A stretch of 64,000 nucleotides of DNA from Mogibacterium kristiansenii (GTDB lineage Bacteria; Bacillota; Clostridia; Peptostreptococcales; Anaerovoracaceae): positions 1 through 64,000 of the forward strand of contig NZ_VUNA01000004.1 of assembly GCF_009695905.1 (NCBI RefSeq), given 5' to 3'. Of the stretch, positions 52,787 through 61,376 are shown one piece after another. The notes beneath the pieces were generated by a model. The model did not search any database, was not told the origin of the DNA, and saw only the letters and a program-made list of their open reading frames with translations. Each line of letters starts with the position of its first letter. Position 1 is the stretch's first letter. A program made the translations under genes and the position numbers.

Positions 52787-53341
52787 TTATTCCTTGATGG
52801 TGCCGTCGGCATTGAATACCGGCAGGACGTTCAGGTAGGTGATGTCGTCTCTCTTCGCCGCATTGCCTTCGGCCAAAACCGTCATTTTGCCGACGATGTT
52901 GCCGCCCACGCTGTTCACCAGCTGTTCCAGGGTTGCCAGCGACTCACCGGTGCTGATAACGTCGTCCACAATCAGGATGCGCTTGCCGTCCATGGCTTCC
53001 CGCTCGTCGTGGCCCAAGCACAGGGTCTGCACGTGATCCGTTGTGATGGAACGAACCTCGATGGTAACCACATCCTGCATGTACAGCTTGCTTCCCTTTC
53101 TGGCAACGATGTATGGCTTGTTGCCGGCCTGGCGCGCCATCTCGTATGCAAGAGGAATTCCCTTAGACTCCGCCGTGATGATGACATCGAACTCCGGAGC
53201 TTTCTTCAGAAGCTCGGTGGCAGCGGCTCTGGTAATCTCCACATCATTGAAGAGGATAAAAGCGGCGATGTACAGGTCATCGGTGACTTTGCAAAGCGGC
53301 AGGTTCCGGTCCAATCCGGCGATGTTCATTTTGTAGTCCAT
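52787..53341 (-). CDS. Phosphoribosyltransferase, adenine/xanthine type
   Basis: A 184-aa type I PRTase with the PRPP-binding motif RILIVDDVISTGES (about 120-133) and an upstream VIITAESKGIPLAYEMA segment resembling the adenine phosphoribosyltransferase substrate loop. It probably salvages a purine base to its nucleotide. Adenine is the most likely base, with xanthine or a regulatory role as alternatives. The start on the minus strand follows AAGGAGATTACC. The giant repeat array begins 60 bp upstream. Confidence 0.8.
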   Translation of the reverse strand: MDYKMNIAGLDRNLPLCKVTDDLYIAAFILFNDVEITRAAATELLKKAPEFDVIITAESKGIPLAYEMARQAGNKPYIVARKGSKLYMQDVVTIEVRSITTDHVQTLCLGHDEREAMDGKRILIVDDVISTGESLATLEQLVNSVGGNIVGKMTVLAEGNAAKRDDITYLNVLPVFNADGTIKE

Positions 53342-53404
53342 GGGTAATCTCCTTATATATGCTCAAAAAATAATGTTTTATCAAACGTAACAATTATACA
53401 TGGG

Positions 53405-55010
53405 CGGCCGGGAAGTTACAAGGGGGGTGGGGAGGCCGGATGTGAAAAAATTTGCTCCCCGGAACGGAAGAACAAGGGCTAGCGGGGAGCGGGGAGCAAA
53501 CCGCGCCATGGAAAAGCCGGCCGGCCCCAGGTGGGGGTGCGGAAATTGTGTGAAGATTTTGCTCCCCGGAACGGAAGAACAAGGGCTAGCGGACAGCGGG
53601 GAGCAAACCGGGCCATGGAAAAGCCGGCCGGCCCCAGGCGGGGGCGCGGAAATTGTGTGAAGATTTTGCTCCCCGAAACGGAGCCACAAGGGCTAGCAGG
53701 CAGCGGGGAGCAAACCGCGCCTTGGAAAAGCCGGCCGGCCCCAGGTGGGGGTGCGGAAATTGTGTGAAGATTTTGCTCCCCGGAACGGAAGAACAAGGGC
53801 TAGCGGACAGCGGGGAGCAAACCGGGCGATGGAAAAGCCGGCCGGCCCCAGGCGGGGGCGCGGAAATTGTGTGAAGATTTTGCTCCCCGAAACGGAGCCA
53901 CAAGGGCTAGCAGGCAGCGGGGAGCAAACCGCGCCTTGGAAAAGCCGGCCGGCCCCAGGTGGGGGTGCGGAAATTGTGTGAAGATTTTGCTCCCCGGAAC
54001 GGAAGAACAAGGGCTAGCGGACAGCGGGGAGCAAACCGGGCGATGGAAAAGCCGGCCGGCCCCAGGCGGGGGCGCGGAAATTGTGTGAAGATTTTGCTCC
54101 CCGAAACGGAGCCACAAGGGCTAGCAGGCAGCGGGGAGCAAACCGCGCCTTGGAAAAGCCGGCCGGCCCCAGGTGGGGGCGCGGAAATTATGTGAAGATT
54201 TTGCTCTCCGGAACGGAGCTACAAGGGCTAGCAGGCAGCGGGGAGCAAACCGCGCCTTGGAAAAGTCGGCCGGCCCCAGGTGGGGGCGCGGAAATTGTGT
54301 GAAGATTTTGCTCCCCGGAACGGAAGAACAAGGGCTAGCGGGGAGCGGGGAGCAAACCGCGCCTTGGAAAAGCCGGCCGGCCCCAGGTGGGGGCGCGGAA
54401 ATTATGTGAAGATTTTGCTCTCCGGAACGGAGCTACAAGGGCTAGCAGGCAGCGGGGAGCAAACCGCGCCTTGGAAAAGTCGGCCGGCCCCAGGTGGGGG
54501 CGCGGAAATTGTGTGAAGATTTTGCTCCCCGGAACGGAAGAACAAGGGCTAGCGGGGAGCGGGGAGCAAACCGGCCGGCCAAATCGACGGCAAACCTGCG
54601 CTTTCCGGCCGGGAATTGTGTGAAGATTTTGCTCCCCGAAACGGAGGCATAAGGCCTAGCGGGGAGCGGGGAGCAAACCGGCCGGCCCGGCCGCCGGCGA
54701 ATCAGAACTTTCCGGCCGGGAATTGTGTGAAGATTTTGCTCCCCGAAACGGAGGTATAAGGGCTAGCGGGGAGGGGGGAGCAAACCGGCCGGCCAAATTG
54801 CCGGCGAAACTGCGTTTTCCGGTCGGGAGTTGTGTGAAGATTTTGCTCCCCGAAACGGAGCCACAAGGCCTAGCGAGGAGCGGGGAGCAAACCGGCCGGC
54901 CAAATCGACGGCAACCCTGCGCTTTCCGGCCGGGAGTTGTGTGAAGATTTTGCTCCCCGAAACGGAGGTATAAGGGCTAGCGGGGAGCGGGGAGCAAACC
55001 GGCAGACCAA
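53405..55010. repeat. 107-bp tandem repeat, fifteen copies with no length change
   Basis: The motif TTTGCTC(C/T)CC occurs at 53451 and every 107 bp to 54949 (15 sites), without a single insertion or deletion. Each unit has a hairpin TTTGCTCCCC...GGGGAGCAAA of about 50 nt and a second arm pair (CGCGCC/GGCGCG) enclosing AAAGCCGGCCGGCCCCAGG. From 53558 two unit versions (GAAGAACAAGG and GAGCCACAAGG) alternate, giving a 214-bp higher-order repeat at 53558-54199. Units after 54540 are more diverged outside the hairpin. The array is non-coding, because 107 shifts the frame. Confidence 0.95.
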
Positions 55011-55610
55011 ATAGCCGGCCGGCGGGCCTCCAAATTCGAAAATCCCAGCCCGAGGTTCGCGCCCGGAAACCGAAATTAAAGGGTTAGCGGGGACTCGAGC
55101 GCGAACCAATCCGGCCGCCGTGCCGCTAAACCCGAAAATCCCGGCCCGAGGTTCGCGCCCGGAAACCGAAACCAAAGGGTTAGCGGGGAATCGAGCGCGA
55201 ACCAAGCCGGCGCCCGGGCCGCCTTATCCGAAAATCCCGGCCCGAGGTTCGCGCCCGGAAACCGAAATCAAAGGGTTAGCGGGGAATCAAGCGCGAACCA
55301 ATCCGGCCGCCGGGCCGCTAAATCCGAAAATTCTGGCCCGAGGTTCGCGCCCGGAAACCGAAATCAAAGGGTTAGCGGGGAGTCGAGCGCGAACCAATCC
55401 GGCCGCCGGGCCGCCAAACCTGAAAATCCCGGCCCGAGGTTCGCGCCCGGAAACCGAAATCAAAGGGTTAGCGGGGAATCGAGCGCGAACCAATCCGGCC
55501 GCCGGGCCGCTAAACCCGAAAATCCCGGCCCGAGGTTCGCGCCCGGAAACCGAAATTAAAGGGTTAGCGGGGAACAGAGCGCGAACCAAGCCGGCCCCCG
55601 GGACGGCCGC
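55011..55610. repeat. 96-bp tandem repeat, six copies
   Basis: GAGGTTCGCGCCCGG recurs at 55052, 55148, 55244, 55340, 55436 and 55532, exactly 96 bp apart. Each unit holds a 54-nt hairpin GGTTCGCG...CGCGAACC. Since 96 is divisible by three, long open frames run through the array, but their Pro/Arg/Gly-rich products lack any start signal and are not credible proteins. Confidence 0.93.
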
Positions 55611-55730
55611 TTGTCCTATTTCCCTTTCAGCGGCCCCGACCTCCCGAGTTCCATCCCTCACCGCGCCATATAAATTGTATTGTACCACAATTTATACAGC
55701 GTAATTTCTACAAATAATACAAAAAACATA

Positions 55731-55759
55731 TTGAAATCCTGAATCGAACAGAGTATAAT
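55731..55759 (+). promoter_or_regulatory. Promoter upstream of the aminotransferase
   Basis: TTGAAA (55731-55736), 17 bp, TATAAT (55754-55759). Transcription would start near 55766 and run through the 36-bp repeats before the aminotransferase. Confidence 0.85.
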
Positions 55760-55780
55760 TCAGATATTCGGATGAAGTGT

Positions 55781-55960
55781 GGCAGCGCCCACCGGTACGG
55801 CGGAGCCCCACATGGCGGCAGCGCCCACCGGTACGGCGGAGCCCCACATGGTGGCAGCGCCCACCGGTACGGCAGAGCCCCACATGGCGGCAGCGCCCAC
55901 CGGTACGGCGGAGCCCCACATGGCGGCAGCGCCCACCGGTACGGCGGAGCCCCGACAGGA
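55781..55960 (+). repeat. 36-bp direct repeat, five copies, in the aminotransferase leader
   Basis: GGCAGCGCCCACCGGTACGG starts at 55781, 55817, 55853, 55889 and 55925, exactly 36 bp apart. It is translatable as a 12-residue unit (GSAHRYGGAPHG) within an open frame from ATG 55772 to a stop at 56065 that overlaps the aminotransferase start (ATGA). No ribosome-binding site precedes ATG 55772. It may be a structured leader (GTGGG/CCCAC arms) or a coupled leader peptide. Confidence 0.85.
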
Positions 55961-56061
55961 AGGAGGAGCCCGCACAGGGGCAACCCTAGCAGGTCCGACT
56001 CCATCCGACAGAAACCGGACAAACCAAAAGCAAATATAATGAAGAGAGTAGGGGAACAGAA

Positions 56062-57258
56062 ATGAAAGAGTTATTATCCAAAGCGTATGCGAAAACCGGC
56101 GAATCCTTTATCAGCACAATCCTGACCGCGGCAGCGGATCCCAACGTGATTTCTTTCGCGGGCGGACTTCCCAATCCGGCGTCCTTCCCGATGGAAGCGC
56201 TGAAAGAATCCTGCAACAACATTATCGATAAATACGGTTCCGCCGTATTCCAGTATGCGAAGACCGAAGGTCTGCAGGCATTCCGTCAGTACCTGGCAGA
56301 GGACTACAACAAAACCTACGGCGTGAACCTGGATGCAGACAACATCGTTGTCACCACCGGTTCCCAGCAGGCACTGGATTGTTTTGGAAAAGTATTTATC
56401 AACGAAGGCGACGGAATCCTGGTAGAGAAGCCAAGCTATCTGGGTGCGTTCCAGGCATTTGACCAGTACTGCCCGGAATACTATCCGGTCACACTGAATG
56501 ACGATGGACTGGACATCGAAGAACTGGAAGAGACTTTAGAGAAGTACGGCGACAAAATCAAGCTGGCCTATCTGATTCCGGAGTTCCAGAATCCGACCGG
56601 CTTGACCTACACGGAAGAAAACCGCGCAAAGGTCACCGAAATCCTGAAGAAATACAACGTCGTTCTGATTGAGGACGATCCGTACGGCCAGCTGCGTTTT
56701 GAAGGAACCAAACCGCCGTACATCGGTCTGGGCAAGCTCCCGCAGGCGGCGCTTCTGGGCACCTTCTCCAAGGTGGCAACCCCGGGAATGCGCGTGGGCT
56801 ACGTGGTAACCGAGAACAAGGAACTGGCCAAATACATCGCTATGGCTCTGGAAGCCACTTCCTTGCACACCAACATCTTCTCCCAGTACCTGCTGCTGGA
56901 TTACCTACAGAACAACGACCAGCCGGCACACGTTAAGGATATTCAGGATTTGTACAGACAGCAGTGCCACTGCATGCTGGACGCCATGGACAAATATTTC
57001 CCGGAAAACGTCACCTACACCAGACCGGAAGGCGGCATGTTCATCTGGGCAACCCTGCCGGAAGGCGTCAGCGCCATCAAACTGTTCCCGAAAGCAGCGG
57101 AGAAGGGCGTGGTATACGTTCCGGGCGATCCGTTCTACGTAGGCGTTCACGATGCCAACACCCTGCGCCTCAACTTCACCAATGCTTCACCGGAAGCCAT
57201 CGACAAAGGCATTCACCTTCTGGGCGACATGCTCAAGGAAGAGTGCGCCGGAAAATAA
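56062..57258 (+). CDS. PLP-dependent aminotransferase, class I/II (2-aminoadipate/MocR-like fold)
   Basis: A 398-aa fold-type I aminotransferase without the N-terminal GntR domain. Recognisable are ISFAGGLPNPASFP near residue 32, the VTTGSQQALD segment (about 96), YLIPEFQNPTGLTY (about 172), and the PLP lysine in SKVATPGMRVGYV (about 236). It resembles the broad-specificity 2-aminoadipate/aromatic/branched-chain group. Given the BrnQ carriers, transamination of branched-chain or aromatic amino acids for fermentation is plausible. The start ATG follows AGGGGAAC. Confidence 0.9.
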   Translation: MKELLSKAYAKTGESFISTILTAAADPNVISFAGGLPNPASFPMEALKESCNNIIDKYGSAVFQYAKTEGLQAFRQYLAEDYNKTYGVNLDADNIVVTTGSQQALDCFGKVFINEGDGILVEKPSYLGAFQAFDQYCPEYYPVTLNDDGLDIEELEETLEKYGDKIKLAYLIPEFQNPTGLTYTEENRAKVTEILKKYNVVLIEDDPYGQLRFEGTKPPYIGLGKLPQAALLGTFSKVATPGMRVGYVVTENKELAKYIAMALEATSLHTNIFSQYLLLDYLQNNDQPAHVKDIQDLYRQQCHCMLDAMDKYFPENVTYTRPEGGMFIWATLPEGVSAIKLFPKAAEKGVVYVPGDPFYVGVHDANTLRLNFTNASPEAIDKGIHLLGDMLKEECAGK

Positions 57259-57293
57259 GCCTAATATTTTCATAAAAATACATTCATACATGC

Positions 57294-57327
57294 AGAGACG
57301 GCCGACCCGAAAGGGCAGGTCGTTTTT
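57294..57327 (+). terminator. Possible terminator of the aminotransferase gene
   Basis: CGACCC and GGGCAGGTCG form an imperfect stem with a GAAA loop, followed by TTTTT. Confidence 0.5.
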
Positions 57328-57353
57328 GCATGAGGATTATTCTTCCGGAACGC

Positions 57354-57391
57354 TATAATTTGTTCCCAATAAGATATAAGGGTGATATAAT
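57354..57391 (+). promoter_or_regulatory. Two TATAAT boxes before the FtsX-type permease
   Basis: TATAAT occurs at 57354-57359 and 57386-57391, neither with a well-spaced -35. If the second is used, the transcript would start at or just before the ATG at 57398, making a leaderless message; the first gives a leader of about 32 nt. Confidence 0.4.
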
Positions 57392-57397
57392 CAAACC

Positions 57398-59968
57398 ATG
57401 AGTAACGAAAAAAAGAATCTACAACAGAATCCATCCCGGTATTTCCGGGTATTGACGGCGGTTCTTTTCTTGGCGGATGTGGTGTTGGCACCATGGCTTC
57501 GAGAAGGGAACCGAAGTTTTTCGGTGCGTGTTTTTATTCATGGTGTGAAAGCCGCCGGCGGAATTGAGAAATTCGCACTAACGGAGGCCGGAAAGGGAAA
57601 CACCGAGGGGATTGCCAATCTCACCATGAACTATTGGTGCATTTATCTGATCATCTTTTTGGGGGCGGTGCTGCTGCTTCGGGCGGCATGGCTTCTTGCC
57701 GGCCGAAAGGAACGATTCCTCAGCGGGGCGGCATATGCTCTGGGGCTTCTGTACCTGTGCGCCTTTATGATTTTTAATTATTACGGGTACTCCGGCGGAA
57801 TGATCGTGGGAATGCTGCTGGTGTTCCTGGATGCCATGCTTGGAAAATACCTGGACGAGCGGCAGGCCCTACGCGAAGCGGAAGCGGCGCTGCGAGCGAA
57901 AGAGCAGGCGGAAAAGGAAGAGAAAAAGCGGCGAGAGGCGTTCCCGGGCCGGTATGGGAGTGAATTCTATCGCGTGATTTTCAAGAACTTCCGGGCCAAC
58001 ATTCGGGATTTCCTGCTGTTCCTGGTGGGAGCGGTCCTGACCATGACGGTGCTCCTGGTCATCTGGGGAATGGAGCAGGGGTGCGGCGGAATTCGTCTGC
58101 TGGGGGCATCGGCGCTTCAGCAGCAGATAGCAAGCAGCCTGAAACAGCTGCTGCCGGTGTTCATGCTCCTGGCGGTGCTGATGCTGTCCCTGATTATCAG
58201 TGGATACCTGCGGACCCGCATGAAAAATTACAGCATGTACATCGCCCTGGGAATTCGGAACAAAACCCTGATTCGAATCATCGGGCTGGAATACGGCACC
58301 TGTATCCTCACCGCGTTGGCGGGGGGAATCCTCCTGGGACTGGCCACCCTGAAAATAATCGGGGTTCCGATTGCCGGGAATTTACTTCGAATGCTTCCGC
58401 CGGCCGTGCTCTGCTACCTGCTGGTGGTTCTGATTTCCACTTTGGTGAACTATCATATTTTTGAGTTCAAAAATGTCCTTCGTTACAACCGATCTTCCGC
58501 CAACGAACCGGTGCCTCGCTACGGCGCCGGCGTGATGATGGGAATCGGCCTGTTTGTCATGCTGGGAAGCCTGGGCCTCTTCGCCCGCCGTGGCTCTGGG
58601 GAGGATCTGTACATCCTGGGCGGCCTGATTGCCGGTTTTGGCCTGTTCCTGTACGGCGCGGCCACCCGAATTCTGAAAAAACGCGTCGACCGGCTCCAAG
58701 TAACGGAAACCGGCCTCCTGACCATCCTCCCTTGGCGCAACCGGTTTCGCACGAACGTTCGATTTTTGTTTTTACTGACGGCGCTGCAAATCATGCTGTT
58801 TGGCATTTTCCTGCCGCGGCTGGCAGCACAGGGAATTCCGCCGGAAAAAACCGCGCCCTATGACTACGTAGCAATGGTGTACGATTCGGATCTTCCGGAT
58901 CTTCAGGGACTAAAAAAAGAAGGCACCCTGCAGGAACTTCCGATGCTGCGGGCGACCACGCCGCTGGGGGCAGATATTTCCCGGCTGAAGAAGGATTACC
59001 GGACGGTGCTGTGGCCCCAGGGGCAGCACATTGCGGTGTCGGAAAGCAGCTACCGGAAGCTTTGCCGGCAGGCGGGAAAAACCCCGCAGAAGCTGAATCT
59101 CAGCGCGGATGGCCATCGTGTGCACATCGTGATGCAGCAAAACGCCGCAAGTGAGGCGCACAATCTGGAATGGTACAGCGGGGGCGGCGGCAACCTGTTC
59201 CGGCTGGGGCAGCCGCTGGTGGCCTACGACCGAAATCAGGTGACCCGGACCTACATCCCCCACGACGCGACCTATGAGCGGACGAATTTGGTGGGCGCTT
59301 TGCATGCAGGAAATCAGGAAAACATCCTGGTTCTGTCCGATTCGTATTTCCGGTCCGTGTATTCGCAGAAGCGACAAGCGCGGGATCCGTCGGTAAGCAT
59401 TCCCCCTTCCGCCGTGAAGGAGGGACCGGATCAGCTGGTACTGATTCGGGTGAAGACGGGACAGAATAAAGCGGTGGAATCGGTACTGAAGAAAATTCAG
59501 AAGAGGCATTCTTCCGACCTGCAGTACGATGAATCCATTCGGACCTGGTACGGTGTGGCGAAGGCGGAGAAGAACAACGAAGCGGCCGCCGATTTTGCCC
59601 GTCGGATGGAAGAGATGACCGCGGTGGGATTGTTATTGATGGTGCTGTTTACCTTCTGCATTCGATACAGTTTGGCGGGAGCGGAGCAGCGGAAGGAGTA
59701 CCGATTGCTGGGCACTTTGGGGATGAACGACCGGGAGCAGGAGAAGCTGTTCAATCGGGAGGCTCGAACCTATGTGCTGTGCAGCATGGGGGCGGCGTTG
59801 GTACTGTCGGCGCCTTTTGCCGCATTGCTGCCGTTTCTGCGGATGTTCCGCCGGAGTCAGAGCCTTTTGTACCTGCGGAATCTGCTGGGACTCGGCGGCG
59901 GAACGATGGCCGTGCTGCTTCTGGTTCTGACGGTGCTGACGAGATATTACAGACGAGTGAATCGATAG
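57398..59968 (+). CDS. ABC transporter permease, FtsX/MacB-like (BceB-type)
   Basis: An 856-aa membrane protein. Four N-terminal hydrophobic segments (about 15-150) precede a charged coiled linker (about 155-185). A first FtsX-type region with the SGYLRTRMKNYSMYIALGIRNK motif follows (about 190-375), then further helices, a large extracellular domain (about 480-720) and a final three-helix FtsX block (about 735-850). The plan suggests peptide-antibiotic detoxification or lipid/lipoprotein handling, as with BceAB/VEX permeases. It partners with the ATPase at 60019. No two-component genes are adjacent. Confidence 0.85.
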   Translation: MSNEKKNLQQNPSRYFRVLTAVLFLADVVLAPWLREGNRSFSVRVFIHGVKAAGGIEKFALTEAGKGNTEGIANLTMNYWCIYLIIFLGAVLLLRAAWLLAGRKERFLSGAAYALGLLYLCAFMIFNYYGYSGGMIVGMLLVFLDAMLGKYLDERQALREAEAALRAKEQAEKEEKKRREAFPGRYGSEFYRVIFKNFRANIRDFLLFLVGAVLTMTVLLVIWGMEQGCGGIRLLGASALQQQIASSLKQLLPVFMLLAVLMLSLIISGYLRTRMKNYSMYIALGIRNKTLIRIIGLEYGTCILTALAGGILLGLATLKIIGVPIAGNLLRMLPPAVLCYLLVVLISTLVNYHIFEFKNVLRYNRSSANEPVPRYGAGVMMGIGLFVMLGSLGLFARRGSGEDLYILGGLIAGFGLFLYGAATRILKKRVDRLQVTETGLLTILPWRNRFRTNVRFLFLLTALQIMLFGIFLPRLAAQGIPPEKTAPYDYVAMVYDSDLPDLQGLKKEGTLQELPMLRATTPLGADISRLKKDYRTVLWPQGQHIAVSESSYRKLCRQAGKTPQKLNLSADGHRVHIVMQQNAASEAHNLEWYSGGGGNLFRLGQPLVAYDRNQVTRTYIPHDATYERTNLVGALHAGNQENILVLSDSYFRSVYSQKRQARDPSVSIPPSAVKEGPDQLVLIRVKTGQNKAVESVLKKIQKRHSSDLQYDESIRTWYGVAKAEKNNEAAADFARRMEEMTAVGLLLMVLFTFCIRYSLAGAEQRKEYRLLGTLGMNDREQEKLFNREARTYVLCSMGAALVLSAPFAALLPFLRMFRRSQSLLYLRNLLGLGGGTMAVLLLVLTVLTRYYRRVNR

Positions 59969-60018
59969 ATGTGCGGCGGTGAGCTGCCGCCGGCGAGACG
60001 TGATGGAGAGGATAGAGA

Positions 60019-60756
60019 ATGAGCAGTGTGATGGAGCTAAAGGGGCTTCGGAAGAGATACGAGGAGAAGGGAGATTGGATTCTGAAGGGAATCGATCTCC
60101 GAATTGAAAAACAGGATTTTATTGCGATTATGGGACGATCCGGCTGCGGAAAGACCACGTTGCTGAAAACCCTGGGGTTGATTGAGTCTGCGACGGAGGG
60201 GGAATACTTCTTTGAAGGCAATGCGGTATCCGGACTGTGGGGAAGCGAGATCGCGGATATTCGCCGGCGGAATATGGGATTTATTTTTCAAGACTACAAC
60301 CTGATGGGAAGCCTGACGGTGCGGGAGAACATCATGCTGCCGGCGCTGCTGGATAAAATGGACGAGCAGCAGCGGAAGGACCGGACGGAGAAGCTGATTC
60401 AGCGTTTCGGAATTCAGGCATATCGGGATAAGTATCCCCATGAAATGTCCGGCGGTCAGCAGCAGCGAGTGGCGCTTTGCCGGGCGCTGATCAACGATCC
60501 GGATGTCATTCTGGGGGATGAGCCTACGGGAAATTTGGATTCCGTGATGGGACAGCAAGTGATTGAAACCCTGGCGGAATTCAATGAGACGGACGGAAAG
60601 ACGGTGATTCTCGTTACCCACGACCCGAAAATCGCCATGTATTGCCGGAAGGTTATTTTTATGAAGGACGGACATTTGCTGGATTGCTTGGAGAGACGTG
60701 ATGCCGAGAAGGAGACGTTCTACCGGGAAATCGCGGCAAAAATGGAAGAATTGTAG
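60019..60756 (+). CDS. ABC transporter ATPase (MacB/BceA-like)
   Basis: A 245-aa nucleotide-binding subunit with Walker A GRSGCGKTT near residue 39, signature MSGGQQQRVALCRAL (about 141), Walker B VILGDEPTGNLDS (about 161) and the H-loop VTHDPKIA. The sequence is of the LolD/MacB/BceA exporter group. The start ATG follows GGAGAGGATAG, 50 bp after the permease gene. Unusually for this class, the ATPase gene comes second. Confidence 0.92.
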   Translation: MSSVMELKGLRKRYEEKGDWILKGIDLRIEKQDFIAIMGRSGCGKTTLLKTLGLIESATEGEYFFEGNAVSGLWGSEIADIRRRNMGFIFQDYNLMGSLTVRENIMLPALLDKMDEQQRKDRTEKLIQRFGIQAYRDKYPHEMSGGQQQRVALCRALINDPDVILGDEPTGNLDSVMGQQVIETLAEFNETDGKTVILVTHDPKIAMYCRKVIFMKDGHLLDCLERRDAEKETFYREIAAKMEEL

Positions 60757-60786
60757 CGCAAAAATGAAGAAATCAATGGATTTATA

Positions 60787-60815
60787 TTGAAATTCGCGCA
60801 TTTAAATGCTAAAAT
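60787..60815 (+). promoter_or_regulatory. Promoter of the 125-aa membrane protein
   Basis: TTGAAA (60787-60792), 17 bp, TAAAAT (60810-60815) preceded by TGC, an extended -10. Confidence 0.8.
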
Positions 60816-60858
60816 TTATGCGTATTTTTTGGGATCATGAAGAATTAATGGGGGAATA

Positions 60859-61236
60859 ATGAAGAAACCGGCAAGAAGTGAGTATTTTTTTGGATGTGTA
60901 TTGCTGATTATCGGCGTGATGGTGGGTCACCTGAGCATGGATTTTTTGGATGACGGAGAGATTCAGTCCATGTCCGTGGAGATTACGATGAGTGCAATTT
61001 TCATCCTGTTATTCACGGTGCTGATGGAAATTCTTTACGTTCTGTGGCGGCGAAAGAAGAAGCAGGACGAGGGCCGCCTGGATATTCCGGCCACGACGAT
61101 TATTCTCCTGCTGGTCATCGGTTTTCTGGCGTCCATTTGCATACGCCTGATTAACGATGTGACGGGCATGAGGGAGTTTCTCCTAAGTGAGGATTTCAAG
61201 AGCTTCGTGGTGAATGCGATAAAGAGCAAATTCTAA
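60859..61236 (+). CDS. Uncharacterised three-helix membrane protein
   Basis: A 125-aa protein I do not recognise. It has hydrophobic segments at about 11-28, 43-65 and 78-98. A basic patch after the second (LWRRKKKQDEGR) suggests a cytoplasmic loop. It has its own promoter, and a GGGG site precedes the ATG. It is followed by a 41-nt palindrome, which probably terminates its transcript. Confidence 0.6.
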   Translation: MKKPARSEYFFGCVLLIIGVMVGHLSMDFLDDGEIQSMSVEITMSAIFILLFTVLMEILYVLWRRKKKQDEGRLDIPATTIILLLVIGFLASICIRLINDVTGMREFLLSEDFKSFVVNAIKSKF

Positions 61237-61302
61237 ATGGAAATATATGGATTCGGCCGTGCGCGGGAAAGCACGCGAGGAATCGAGAGAGAAATCGAGA
61301 AA

Positions 61303-61351
61303 ATTGACGACAGAGTACCCAGAAACGAGGGCCTGTCGTCAATTTTTTTTG
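61303..61351. repeat. 41-nt ATTGACGA palindrome (single), terminator-like
   Basis: Spans 61303-61343 with arms ATTGACGACAG/CTGTCGTCAAT, followed by a T-run to 61350. It lies between the convergent 125-aa membrane-protein gene and the nuclease-like gene. It is nearly identical in its arms to the element at 204-244, about 61 kb away. Confidence 0.85.
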
Positions 61352-61376
61352 GAGGTCGGTCGGACGCCGCTGGATA

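Noticed and set aside
53405-55010. CRISPR array
   Set aside because: Units are near-identical throughout, including the parts that would be spacers, the period is 107 bp, and no cas genes are present in the window.
55120-55704. 194-aa open frame with ETEIKGLAG repeats
   Set aside because: It exists because the 96-bp unit is divisible by three. There is no start signal, and the same element elsewhere is not open in the matching frame.
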